From contig JAUNGZ010000005.1 in the NCBI GenBank assembly GCA_030524205.1, positions 45,479-109,478 on the forward strand: DNA of 64,000 bases. Reading direction: 5' to 3'. The notes below the pieces were generated by a model that saw only the letters and a list, made by a program, of their open reading frames with translations, was not told the origin of the DNA and made no database searches. The stretch comes from Eubacteriales bacterium (GTDB lineage Bacteria > Bacillota > Clostridia > Oscillospirales > Butyricicoccaceae). The position numbers and the translations under genes are program-made. Shown here piece by piece: positions 54,284 to 61,649 of the stretch (its first letter is position 1; every line of letters starts with the position of its first letter).

Positions 54284-54811
54284 TTACGCGTGCTTGGAAA
54301 AGCCGGGCACCGCGCGCCGAAGCAGTACGACGAGCGCGGGCGCGAGCGCAAGCTGCAAAGCGATGCCGGGCAGGCCGGCGACCACGCCCGCCAGCACCGA
54401 CGCGGGCGCGGCGCAGTCCATCCCGAACAGCGTGCCGCCCGCGAACAGCGCGAGCGCGTACACGGCGCGTCCCGCGATCTGCGCGCCGATCAGCGAGGGA
54501 TACAGCGGCAGCTTTTTCGCCAGCACGCCCGAGACCGCGCCGTAGGCGGTCAGCTCGCACAGCATGAAGGGCAGCAGCGCCATCGGCGGCATGCCGAGCA
54601 GCAGCGCGGAAAGCAGCGGCGTTAAAAACCCGGCCGCCGCGCCGTAGGCCGGGTCGAGCAGCAGGCCGCATACCAATACGGGCAGGTGCATGGGCGAAAA
54701 GACCGAGCCCGCGGCCCGCCCGCCGACCAGATGGAAGGCCTGCGGCAGGATCAGTCCGACCGCGACCAGCAGCGCCGCCGTGCACAGACGGCGGGTGGAA
54801 TCGTGTTTCAT
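54284..54811 (-). CDS. ECF transporter S component (substrate-specific membrane protein)
   Basis: 175 residues with about six hydrophobic helices. The segment FSPMHLPVLVCGLLLDPAYG and the following LTPLLSALLLGMPPM are typical of S components of energy-coupling-factor vitamin transporters. The shared ATPase/T module must be elsewhere. The vitamin is not evident. The start overlaps the kinase stop (ATGA), making a three-gene operon with the DUF362 ferredoxin gene. Confidence 0.82.
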   Translation of the reverse strand: MKHDSTRRLCTAALLVAVGLILPQAFHLVGGRAAGSVFSPMHLPVLVCGLLLDPAYGAAAGFLTPLLSALLLGMPPMALLPFMLCELTAYGAVSGVLAKKLPLYPSLIGAQIAGRAVYALALFAGGTLFGMDCAAPASVLAGVVAGLPGIALQLALAPALVVLLRRAVPGFSKHA

Positions 54812-55293
54812 GAGAACTCCTCTGTGTTGTCGAAAATTTCAAATATCTCGTCCGCGCCGGGCGGCTCAAATTTGGCCTCCATGCGGTCGAGCAGCTCGCC
54901 CTCGATCAAATAAACGCGGCCGGACGCCTGCCGCAGGCCGTCGTTCCGGCGGGCAAGGCGCGCAAGGCGCACGCTCTCGGGCGCTTCCACCAGCAGAACG
55001 CGGCAGGGCAGTCCCTCGCGTGCGAAATACGAGCGCGCCGCGTCGCGCTCGGCGCGCAGCCAGAAGCCGTAGTCGATGACCACGTCCAGCCCCCTGCGCG
55101 CCAGCCGCGCCGCAACCGAGAACAGATAGCGCAGGCATTTCATTGCGGTTTGGTCGTGCCGCTCGCCCAGACAGCCGTCGAATACGGTCAGCATCAGCTC
55201 GTCGCACGACAGCGCGACGGAGCCCGTCCGCTCCATACGCGCGGCGAGCGCGGTTTTCCCTGCGGCGACGCGGCCGCACAGAATGGTGATCAA
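54808..55293 (-). CDS. P-loop kinase-like ATP-binding protein (AAA_33 type)
   Basis: 161 residues. The Walker A ILCGRVAAGKTA is at 4-15, with a possible lid and base region CDELMLTVF and the Walker-B-like DVVIDYGFWLRAERD. This is the layout of small zeta-toxin/polynucleotide-kinase-like ATPases. The substrate is unknown. It overlaps genes on both sides by 4 nt, so it is co-translated with the ECF-S protein and DUF362 protein. Confidence 0.8.
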   Translation of the reverse strand: MITILCGRVAAGKTALAARMERTGSVALSCDELMLTVFDGCLGERHDQTAMKCLRYLFSVAARLARRGLDVVIDYGFWLRAERDAARSYFAREGLPCRVLLVEAPESVRLARLARRNDGLRQASGRVYLIEGELLDRMEAKFEPPGADEIFEIFDNTEEFS

Positions 55294-56411
55294 ATCTTCA
55301 CCAGCTCGTACTGCCGCGTGCCCAGACCGAGCTTTTCGCCGTGTTCGAGCTGGACCTCCCAGTTGGTGTCTGGGTGGGACAGGTGGAAGCGGTCATGAGG
55401 CGCGTGGTCATGCGCTTCATGCGCGTGGCCGCCGATGCACGAGCCGGGATTGACCGGCATGGCGTTTACCGCGTCGGCGCAGGCCTGATCGAGCGCGATC
55501 GGGTCGAACGAGGCGAACATGCCCACGTTGGGCACGATCGGCACGTCGTTTTCAGCGTGGCAGTCGCAGTTGGGCGACACGTCGAGCACGAGCGAGATGT
55601 GGAAGCACGGCCGTCCGTCGACGACCGCCTTGGTGTACTCGGCGATTTTGCGGTTCAAGATGTCATTGGACTCGTCCGACGCGGGGCAGACCGCGTCCTG
55701 CGGGCAAACGCCGATGCAGCGGCCGCAGCCGACGCATTTCGCATGGTCGATGGACGCTTTGCGGTTTTCGATCGCGATAGCCGCGTGCGCGCAGGTGCGC
55801 TGGCACATGCCGCAGCCGACGCAGGCGTCCCCGTCGACCGAGGGCTTGCCCGCCGAGTGCTGCTCCATCTTGCCCGCGCGCGAGCCGCAGCCCATGCCGA
55901 TGTTCTTGAGCGCGCCGCCAAAGCCGGTGCACTCATGCCCCTTGAAGTGCGTCAGCGAAATGAAAACGTCCGCGTCCATGACCGCGCGGCCGATTTTGGC
56001 TTCCTTCACGTACTCGCCGCCCGCGACGGGGACGAGCGCTTCGTCTGTGCCCTTCAAGCCGTCCGCGATGATGCAGTGGCAGCCGGTGGAGAAGGGGGAA
56101 AAGCCGTTCAAATAGGCGGAATCCAGATGATCGAGCGCGTTTTTGCGCCCGCCGACGTACAGCGTGTTGCAGTCGGTCAAAAAGGGCTTGCCGCCGCGCT
56201 CCTTGATGAAATCGACGACGGTTTTCGCCCAGTTCGGGCGCAGGAAGGCGAGGTTGCCCGGCTCGCCGAAGTGGATTTTGACGGCGGCGAATTTCTTGTC
56301 GAAGTCAATTTCGCCCATGCCGGCGGCTTTGAGCATGCGGGTAAGCTTTTGCTGCAGGTTTTCGGTCAGCGTCGCGCGAAAATCGGCAAAATAGACCTTG
56401 GATTTTTCCAT
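55290..56411 (-). CDS. DUF362 protein with two [4Fe-4S] clusters
   Basis: 373 residues. The N-terminal DUF362 domain (KIHFGEPGN; TGFGGALKNIGMGCGSRAGK) is followed by two ferredoxin motifs, CVGCGMCQRTC and CVGCGRCIGVC (about residues 207-247). The last 45 residues contain a His-rich stretch (HAHEAHDHAPHDRFHLSH). The role is unknown; electron transfer or metal handling is inferred. AAAGGA lies 9 nt before the ATG at 56411. It is the first gene of a three-gene operon. Confidence 0.9.
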   Translation of the reverse strand: MEKSKVYFADFRATLTENLQQKLTRMLKAAGMGEIDFDKKFAAVKIHFGEPGNLAFLRPNWAKTVVDFIKERGGKPFLTDCNTLYVGGRKNALDHLDSAYLNGFSPFSTGCHCIIADGLKGTDEALVPVAGGEYVKEAKIGRAVMDADVFISLTHFKGHECTGFGGALKNIGMGCGSRAGKMEQHSAGKPSVDGDACVGCGMCQRTCAHAAIAIENRKASIDHAKCVGCGRCIGVCPQDAVCPASDESNDILNRKIAEYTKAVVDGRPCFHISLVLDVSPNCDCHAENDVPIVPNVGMFASFDPIALDQACADAVNAMPVNPGSCIGGHAHEAHDHAPHDRFHLSHPDTNWEVQLEHGEKLGLGTRQYELVKI

Positions 56412-56526
56412 GATGAACCATCCTTTCTTCTCTGTTACCAGTATAACACGCCGCGTGTAAGCGGACAAGTACGGTCTGCCCGCAAAAAACAAACGCACCG
56501 CAAAAAATACGGTGCGTTTACGTATC

Positions 56527-56667
56527 TTATTTGTTTTTCAGAAAATTCCGCAAAACCAGATTGATATATTGGGAGAGCGGCCGTCCGTCCTCCTCGGCAA
56601 GCTCGCGGATGCGCTGCAAAACATCGCCGTCGAGCGTAATGGAGATTTTCTCTTTCAAGGGCTTCAA
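56527..56667 (-). CDS. 46-residue ribbon-helix-helix protein
   Basis: Short ORF beginning with TTG (56667) behind AGAGGTGAG. The sequence includes EKISITLDGDVLQRIREL and GRPLSQYINLVLRNFLKN, a complete Arc/MetJ ribbon-helix-helix (strand, helix, turn, helix). It is most likely a DNA-binding regulator or antitoxin-like protein. It is divergent from the 92-residue unknown gene, across an AT-rich gap (56668-56754). No obvious toxin gene is adjacent on the same strand. Confidence 0.7.
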   Translation of the reverse strand: MKPLKEKISITLDGDVLQRIRELAEEDGRPLSQYINLVLRNFLKNK

Positions 56668-56766
56668 CCGCGCTCACCTCTTTTCGTGTGCTTAATATAC
56701 CACTAAATCATATGGAGTATTGAAGAATCGGATTAAGTAGTATAAAATAAGATTGAGGTGATGGTG

Positions 56767-57045
56767 ATGTCGGTCGAAATTTTAGAATCCTTTTCGTTGG
56801 AAGACGTCGAGTTCTCCGTGCTGGATTCACCGAAAGAGAAGAGCACCGGTGAACCGGCTCCCGAGCCGAAGCGCCAAGACCCGTGTGAGCGGCGCTATCA
56901 GAATGCCTATTACTGCCTATACCACAACATTCGCGATGTAATCCGATGCATCGAGGGCGCAGAACAAACAATAGATCCGCGCGTAATCCGCTCGCTGCTG
57001 GACGACGCGCTGGAAAAAGCCGTTCACGCCGCCATGCCGCGCTGA
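56767..57045 (+). CDS. 92-residue hypothetical protein divergent from the RHH gene
   Basis: It starts MSVEILESFSLEDVEFSVLD with GAGG 8 nt upstream. It has a charged, Pro-rich middle and a C-terminal helical part (YQNAYYCLYHNIRDVIRCIE, then DPRVIRSLLDDALEKAVH). No family recognised. Codon use and AT-rich start differ slightly from neighbours. It may be controlled by the RHH protein; this is inferred from the divergent arrangement only. Confidence 0.6.
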   Translation: MSVEILESFSLEDVEFSVLDSPKEKSTGEPAPEPKRQDPCERRYQNAYYCLYHNIRDVIRCIEGAEQTIDPRVIRSLLDDALEKAVHAAMPR

Positions 57046-57048
57046 ACC

Positions 57049-57885
57049 CTATTTCGGCAGCTCCGCCAAGCTTGCGAAGCGGTAGCCCTCGCCCTCCCAG
57101 TTGGTCAAAAGCTCGTCGAGGATGCGCGCGTTGGTCTCGCTCGTCGAGTGCAGCAGCACGATCGCGCCGTCGTGGATGCGCGGCAGCAGCTTGGCGTAGG
57201 CCTGCTCGTCGGTCGGCTGGTTGTCGGTGTACCAGTCCACATAGGCAAGGCTCCAAAACACCGTGGTATACCCCAGCGCCTGCGCCTGCTTGAGATTTTC
57301 CTCGGAAAATTTGCCCTGCGGCGGGCGGTAGAATTTCTGCATTTCCTGACCGGTCAGCGCGGTGAATTTTTCGGCAAGGCCGTTCAGCTCGGCTTCGAAC
57401 GCCGCCTGATCCGCGATTTTGGACATATCCGGATGGTGCATCGTGTGGTTGCCCACGATATGCCCCTCGTCGACCATGCGCTTGACCAAATCCGGCGCGG
57501 TGTCGATATAATTGCCGACCAAAAAGAAGCAGGCGGGCGCGTTATGCTTTTTCAGCGCGTCCAGAATCGCCGGGGTATTGCCGTTTTCAAAGCCCGCGTC
57601 AAAGGTCAGGTAGATCACCTTTTCGCCGGTGTCGCCCACATAATAGGCGTTCCACTGCTTGAGCGCGTCGGCGGACACGTTGCCGACCGGCGGCTGGCCC
57701 TCGGTCTGGAACGACAGGCCCCAGTCGCTCACCGAGGCCGGAACGGCGCTTTCGGCGTCGGCGCTCGCCTCGGCGGCCTCGTCCCCGGTGTGCGGCAGAA
57801 AGAAGAACAACGCGGCCAGCATGACGCAGACGCCGGCGGCCGCCGCGACGCGGTACAGCGTATCGCGGGTGATGGTAATAAACAT
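57049..57885 (-). CDS. pdaA: polysaccharide deacetylase, PdaA family
   Basis: A 278-residue NodB-homology deacetylase with an N-terminal membrane anchor (about 11-30). The metal motif is TFDAGFENGNT (Asp96) with His147 and His151 in GNHTMHHPD. RPPQGKFSEEN and the C-terminal ILLHSTSETNARIL follow. PdaA makes muramic delta-lactam in spore cortex peptidoglycan, which suggests a spore-forming lineage. It ends 3 nt from the convergent 92-residue gene. Confidence 0.93.
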   Translation of the reverse strand: MFITITRDTLYRVAAAAGVCVMLAALFFFLPHTGDEAAEASADAESAVPASVSDWGLSFQTEGQPPVGNVSADALKQWNAYYVGDTGEKVIYLTFDAGFENGNTPAILDALKKHNAPACFFLVGNYIDTAPDLVKRMVDEGHIVGNHTMHHPDMSKIADQAAFEAELNGLAEKFTALTGQEMQKFYRPPQGKFSEENLKQAQALGYTTVFWSLAYVDWYTDNQPTDEQAYAKLLPRIHDGAIVLLHSTSETNARILDELLTNWEGEGYRFASLAELPK

Positions 57886-57892
57886 AAATTAA

Positions 57893-57926
57893 CGCCCCCT
57901 CGGTCAAATGCTATGCCGAAGGGGCG
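57893..57926 (-). terminator. hairpin between the EamA transporter and pdaA
   Basis: CGCCCCCTCGG (57893-57903) and CCGAAGGGGCG (57916-57926) with one mismatch. It ends near the pdaA start and can end the EamA transcript; no T-run. Confidence 0.5.
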
Positions 57927-57930
57927 CGCG

Positions 57931-58857
57931 CTATTCCTTAAATTGTCCGTATTGCTCGGGCGGGATCTTGGAGGCGCGCCGGAAGAGAAAGTCGAGCCGC
58001 GTCTCGCTGACGACGACCGCGCAGAAAATCAGCGCGAAGCCCGCCAGCAGGCGCGCGGAGAGCACTTCGCCATAAAAAATCACCGAAAACACAACGCCGA
58101 ATACCGATTCGAGCGACAGCAGCAGCGACGCCTGCGACGGTTCGACATGCTTTTGTCCGTACGCCTGCATCGCCATGCAGAGCGCGGAGGCGACCAGCCC
58201 GAGAAAAACCAGACAGGCCCACGACTTGGCCGGGGGAGAGACCGCCGGAAACGCGCCGAGCGCCAGGGTCATGCCCCAGGAAACAGCGGCGGCGACCGCG
58301 AGCTGGCCGATGGTCAGCGCAATGGGATCGCAGCCCATTTCGCCCGCGTGCGAGATCGCAAGGATGTTGAGCGCGAAAATAATGCTGCCGAGCAGCGTGA
58401 CAAAATCGCCGGGGGAAATGCCGAACGCTTCGTTCAGAGACAGCAGGCCGATGCCGGTCAGGCACATGCCCGCGGCGACAAACTGCCAGCCGGAGGGGCG
58501 GCGGCGCAGCGCCAGCCATGCAAGAAAGGGCACGAGCACACAGTACGCCGCCGTTAAGAAAGCCGACTTACCGGGCGAGGTGTCCCACGCGAGGCCGAGC
58601 GTTTGCAGCATATAGGCGAGCGCCTGCGTCACGCCGGTCGTGACCGCGCCGAGCAGATAACGCTTTTGCCGCAGCAGCGGCAGACGGGCGGGGAAAAGCA
58701 GCGCAAGCGCCATTGTGCCGGTCGAAAAACGGATTGCCATTAAAAACGGCGTCGGGAACACGCCCGCGACCTCTTTCATGACGAAAAAGGTGCTGCCCCA
58801 GATCAATGCGGTGATGAAAAGCGCAAGTCTGGCGCGAAAACGGACCTGTTTCTGCAT
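57931..58857 (-). CDS. EamA/DMT-family transporter
   Basis: A 308-residue polytopic protein with ten hydrophobic segments in two EamA repeats. ALIWGSTFFVMKEV opens repeat 1, and LESVFGVVFSVIFYGEVLSARLLAG ends repeat 2. Typical members export amino acids or metabolites; the substrate is not deducible. GAGGAG precedes the ATG. Confidence 0.93.
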   Translation of the reverse strand: MQKQVRFRARLALFITALIWGSTFFVMKEVAGVFPTPFLMAIRFSTGTMALALLFPARLPLLRQKRYLLGAVTTGVTQALAYMLQTLGLAWDTSPGKSAFLTAAYCVLVPFLAWLALRRRPSGWQFVAAGMCLTGIGLLSLNEAFGISPGDFVTLLGSIIFALNILAISHAGEMGCDPIALTIGQLAVAAAVSWGMTLALGAFPAVSPPAKSWACLVFLGLVASALCMAMQAYGQKHVEPSQASLLLSLESVFGVVFSVIFYGEVLSARLLAGFALIFCAVVVSETRLDFLFRRASKIPPEQYGQFKE

Positions 58858-58933
58858 GTTTGCTCCTCTTCTCTGCGATTTCGCGAATTTCGTTCATCAT
58901 AGCATGCCGGCGCTGTATTTGCAAGCGAAATCA

Positions 58934-58962
58934 TGGACAAAGGGTGACGGCAAGCGTATAAT
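58934..58962 (+). promoter_or_regulatory. promoter of the stalk-domain protein gene
   Basis: TGGACA (58934-58939), 17-nt spacer, TATAAT (58957-58962), 30 nt before the ATG; GGGAGGGG is the ribosome site. Confidence 0.75.
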
Positions 58963-58991
58963 AAAAAGTAATAATAAAGGGAGGGGATTTC

Positions 58992-60788
58992 ATGAAAAAG
59001 CTGGGCAAATGCATGATGAGCCTGCTGCTTGCGGCAGCGCTGCTGTGCGGCCTGCCGCCGGCGGCGCTGGCGCTCGACGCCGACCCGCCGATGTACGAGC
59101 AGTTCGGCTTTGCATCCGCCGACGAGTTCATGCTGAACGAGGGCTTTTACCGCTTCGAGTACGACATGGCGGCCGACCATTACCGGCGGCATTTGGAGGA
59201 AATCCGGCAAAACCCGCAGATCGCCCTCGATTATTGGGGGCTGGCCGACTTGGCGGAGCTGGATGAGGAGGTCGATCAGGGCTATTGGAGCAGCCGGGAC
59301 GACTTCTACCAGCGCATCGCGCTGTGGATGGCGATGGACGACGAAGCGCAGTGGACGCCGCCGCTGTCCGTGCAGCTGAACGGCGAAAAGCTGGTTTTCC
59401 CCGACGCGCAGCCTGAAACGGCGAACGGCCGGACGATGGTGCCGCTGCGCGCGATGGCCGAAGCGCTGGACGCGGAGGTGCGGTATGAACGCGGCAGCGT
59501 GACGCTCGCCAAGGACGACTGGACGCTGCAATTTTCCTTGGGCCAGCGGCAGATCGTATGGCAGGGGCCGGAGGGCGCACAGCCCGAGGGGTTCGCCGAA
59601 ATCCGCGATTCGGAGGACGGCGCGGCGGGGCGGTACGGTTACGAGATGGACGTTCCGCCCTATGAAAAGGGCGGCCGCGCCTACGTGCCCGTGCGCTTTT
59701 TTGCCGAGGCGCTCGGGCTGACCGTCCGGTGGGACGAGTACATGCAGACCGCGGTCGTATACGACCCCGCGGCGCTCGCGGCCGAGGTCGACGAGCGGTT
59801 TTCCGTCGTCAACCGGTGGCTCGCCGCCCAGCCGGTGAACGATCCCGAGCAGGCGATGCGCACCGCCGCGACGATCAGCATGACCTACACCGCGCTCAAT
59901 TCGATCGACGGCGACGAAAGCTACCCGATGGACGGCACGCTCTCGGTGATCAGCCAGGGCGAGAGCGTGGAGCTGGAGCTGCGGTTCGACCTGTACCTGC
60001 TCGCGCGCCTGTTCGCCGAGGATAACGAGTGGCTCATGGGCGCGCCGTTCAAGCAGGCGGTCGAGGACTTAAAGGACGATTTGACAAACGCCCGGTTTGA
60101 AATGATCTACAACGCGGATACCAATGTGCTGTATTTCCGCTGTCCGCTGCTGATCAAAGCGATTGCGGCGGCCGAACCCGGCGTGCAGATCAAGACCGAT
60201 CCGGAAACTTGGTTCAGCGCCGAGGACGCGATCGATTCCGGCATGTTCAGCCTGCTGGACTCTTGCGAGGAAATGCGCAAAGGCGGCGGTATGACCGTGG
60301 GCGCGATCCTCACCGCGCAGGAGGAGGCGTCCTGCGCCGAATACGGCGGATACAGCGAGCTGTGGTATCAGGTAAGGGCGATGGCGGACAGCATCGCGGA
60401 ATACGCAGCGGACGATCAATTTACCCGCAGCGGTTCGCGCTACACCGCGAAGCTCGAGCGGCAAAGCCCCTTTGACGACGGCGGCTACCACAAGAGCACC
60501 TATACGCTCGACACGCGCACGGGCGAGATTTCCGGCAGCTACGAAACCCGCGAGAAGGGCTGGAACAGCGATACGCTGACCACCGGCGAATTCACGGCGG
60601 ACGCGGCGCGCGGCAGGATCAAAATCAAAGCGCATGAAAAAAATACGAGCATCACCGAGGTAACGATCGAGCTGACGCAGAAGCCCTCGGCCGCCGGCCC
60701 GGCCGCGCAGCCGCCCGAGGGCGATCAGGTGCTCGATTTCGAGAAATGGCTGGACAAACTGCTCGGCTACGAAGAAGCCGGCGAATAA
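58992..60788 (+). CDS. secreted protein with copper-amine-oxidase N-terminal (stalk) domain
   Basis: 598 residues with a Sec signal peptide (MKKLGKCMMSLLLAAALLCG; cleavage near ALALDAD). A Cu_amine_oxidN1-type repeat follows at about 115-260 (NGRTMVPLRAMAEALDAEV and RAYVPVRFFAEALGLTVRWD). A long C-terminal domain of about 330 residues, not recognised, makes up the rest. There is no oxidase catalytic domain; such stalk domains are common on surface proteins of Clostridia. It is monocistronic with its own promoter and terminator. Confidence 0.88.
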   Translation: MKKLGKCMMSLLLAAALLCGLPPAALALDADPPMYEQFGFASADEFMLNEGFYRFEYDMAADHYRRHLEEIRQNPQIALDYWGLADLAELDEEVDQGYWSSRDDFYQRIALWMAMDDEAQWTPPLSVQLNGEKLVFPDAQPETANGRTMVPLRAMAEALDAEVRYERGSVTLAKDDWTLQFSLGQRQIVWQGPEGAQPEGFAEIRDSEDGAAGRYGYEMDVPPYEKGGRAYVPVRFFAEALGLTVRWDEYMQTAVVYDPAALAAEVDERFSVVNRWLAAQPVNDPEQAMRTAATISMTYTALNSIDGDESYPMDGTLSVISQGESVELELRFDLYLLARLFAEDNEWLMGAPFKQAVEDLKDDLTNARFEMIYNADTNVLYFRCPLLIKAIAAAEPGVQIKTDPETWFSAEDAIDSGMFSLLDSCEEMRKGGGMTVGAILTAQEEASCAEYGGYSELWYQVRAMADSIAEYAADDQFTRSGSRYTAKLERQSPFDDGGYHKSTYTLDTRTGEISGSYETREKGWNSDTLTTGEFTADAARGRIKIKAHEKNTSITEVTIELTQKPSAAGPAAQPPEGDQVLDFEKWLDKLLGYEEAGE

Positions 60789-60797
60789 ATCCTCTCC

Positions 60798-60828
60798 AAA
60801 GCGGGCGCAGATGCGCCCGCTTTTTCCA
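60798..60828 (+). terminator. intrinsic terminator after the stalk-domain gene
   Basis: Arms AAAGCGGGCGCA (60798-60809) and TGCGCCCGCTTT (60812-60823), then TT. Confidence 0.88.
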
Positions 60829-60875
60829 CACTCGCCGTTACGACTTCCGCGCCCCCGCGCCGTCAGGCGCGCCTT

Positions 60876-61042
60876 TTCAATAGAATTTTTCCGCCTGCGG
60901 AAAAATTCATCAAAAAGGCCAGCTTTGCCGGCCTTTTTGATGCCGCCGCCCAGCGGCCTTGGGCCGCGTCCGGGGGTATCGGGAGCGGGTTTTTCCGGAA
61001 CCCGCTCCCGTATCGAGGGGGGATGGATGCCCCCTCGATGTC
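60876..61042 (-). repeat. type-2 hairpin-train element, copy 3
   Basis: On the minus strand it starts 3 nt after the stop of the BofC-like gene. In order: ATCGAGGGGG/CCCCCTCGAT; CGGGAGCGGGTT/AACCCGCTCCCG; core GATACCCCCGGACGC with inner stem GCGGCC/GGCCGC; CAAAAAGGCC/GGCCTTTTTG; GAATTTTTCCGC/GCGGAAAAATTC. The order and spacing match copies 1 and 2, with different but complementary stems. Confidence 0.82.
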
Positions 61043-61375
61043 TTAGCTGCCGTAATCCTCCAGCAGCTTGGCCAGCGCCTCCGCGTCCGGCAGGGAAACG
61101 CCGTACTCCAAGGCCTGCCGGTCGGCCTCGGGCAGGGCGCGCGTGTCGATGTCGGTGCGGATAATCGTCTCTCCGCCGCGCGCGACGACCAGCCTGCCGC
61201 CCTCGTCCATCGCCACATAAGGCTCGTCGGGCAGGTTTGCCATGGCTGAGACCGGGGTAAAATAAGCGCGTGCGGCAAAGAAAGCGCAGACGAGCGCCGC
61301 CGTGCAGGCCGCAAGCGCGATCCGCCGCTGGCGGCGCGCACGCTGCAGTGCGAGCATGTAAAAACCTTGCATCAT
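61043..61375 (-). CDS. small membrane-anchored protein with BofC-C-like domain
   Basis: 110 residues: basic N-terminus, one hydrophobic segment (about 18-38), then an outside part with YVAMDEGGRLVVARGGE and RALPEADRQALEYGV, ending EALAKLLEDYGS. The pattern (strand pair, then LPxxDxxxLxxG and a final LEDYxS) resembles the C-terminal domain of forespore protein BofC. This is a recalled likeness, not a search result. AAAGGA lies 9 nt before the ATG at 61375. It diverges from the PBP gene. Confidence 0.6.
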   Translation of the reverse strand: MMQGFYMLALQRARRQRRIALAACTAALVCAFFAARAYFTPVSAMANLPDEPYVAMDEGGRLVVARGGETIIRTDIDTRALPEADRQALEYGVSLPDAEALAKLLEDYGS

Positions 61376-61459
61376 AGTCAAACATCCTTTGAAAAAGGGG
61401 ATTTTATTGGAGTATTCCCACAAATATGTAAACTATTCGCGAACACGTGTAAAATTTGT

Positions 61460-61488
61460 TTGGAATTTGCCGCACGGTGTGGTATAAT
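61460..61488 (+). promoter_or_regulatory. promoter of the PBP1A gene
   Basis: TTGGAA (61460-61465), 17-nt spacer, TATAAT (61483-61488) with TGG just ahead of the -10 (extended -10). A leader of about 155 nt follows, GC-rich and with small hairpins. Confidence 0.8.
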
Positions 61489-61649
61489 AACCGCGTCCGG
61501 TTATTACACCGATTTTGCATAATATGCCAAGACGGCGCAAAGCGCCCGCGGCATGATACGACCGTTTGTTGGGAACAAATCGGGCGCCGCCTGCGTCCGA
61601 CCCTAAAAGGCCCTGCGGCGCCGCGCCGCCGGGTAAGGAGGAAACCGAA

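Noticed and set aside
56458-56677. Minus-strand 80-codon frame overlapping the RHH gene
   Set aside because: The alternative frame encodes a recognisable ribbon-helix-helix; the longer frame has no domain and a poor start.
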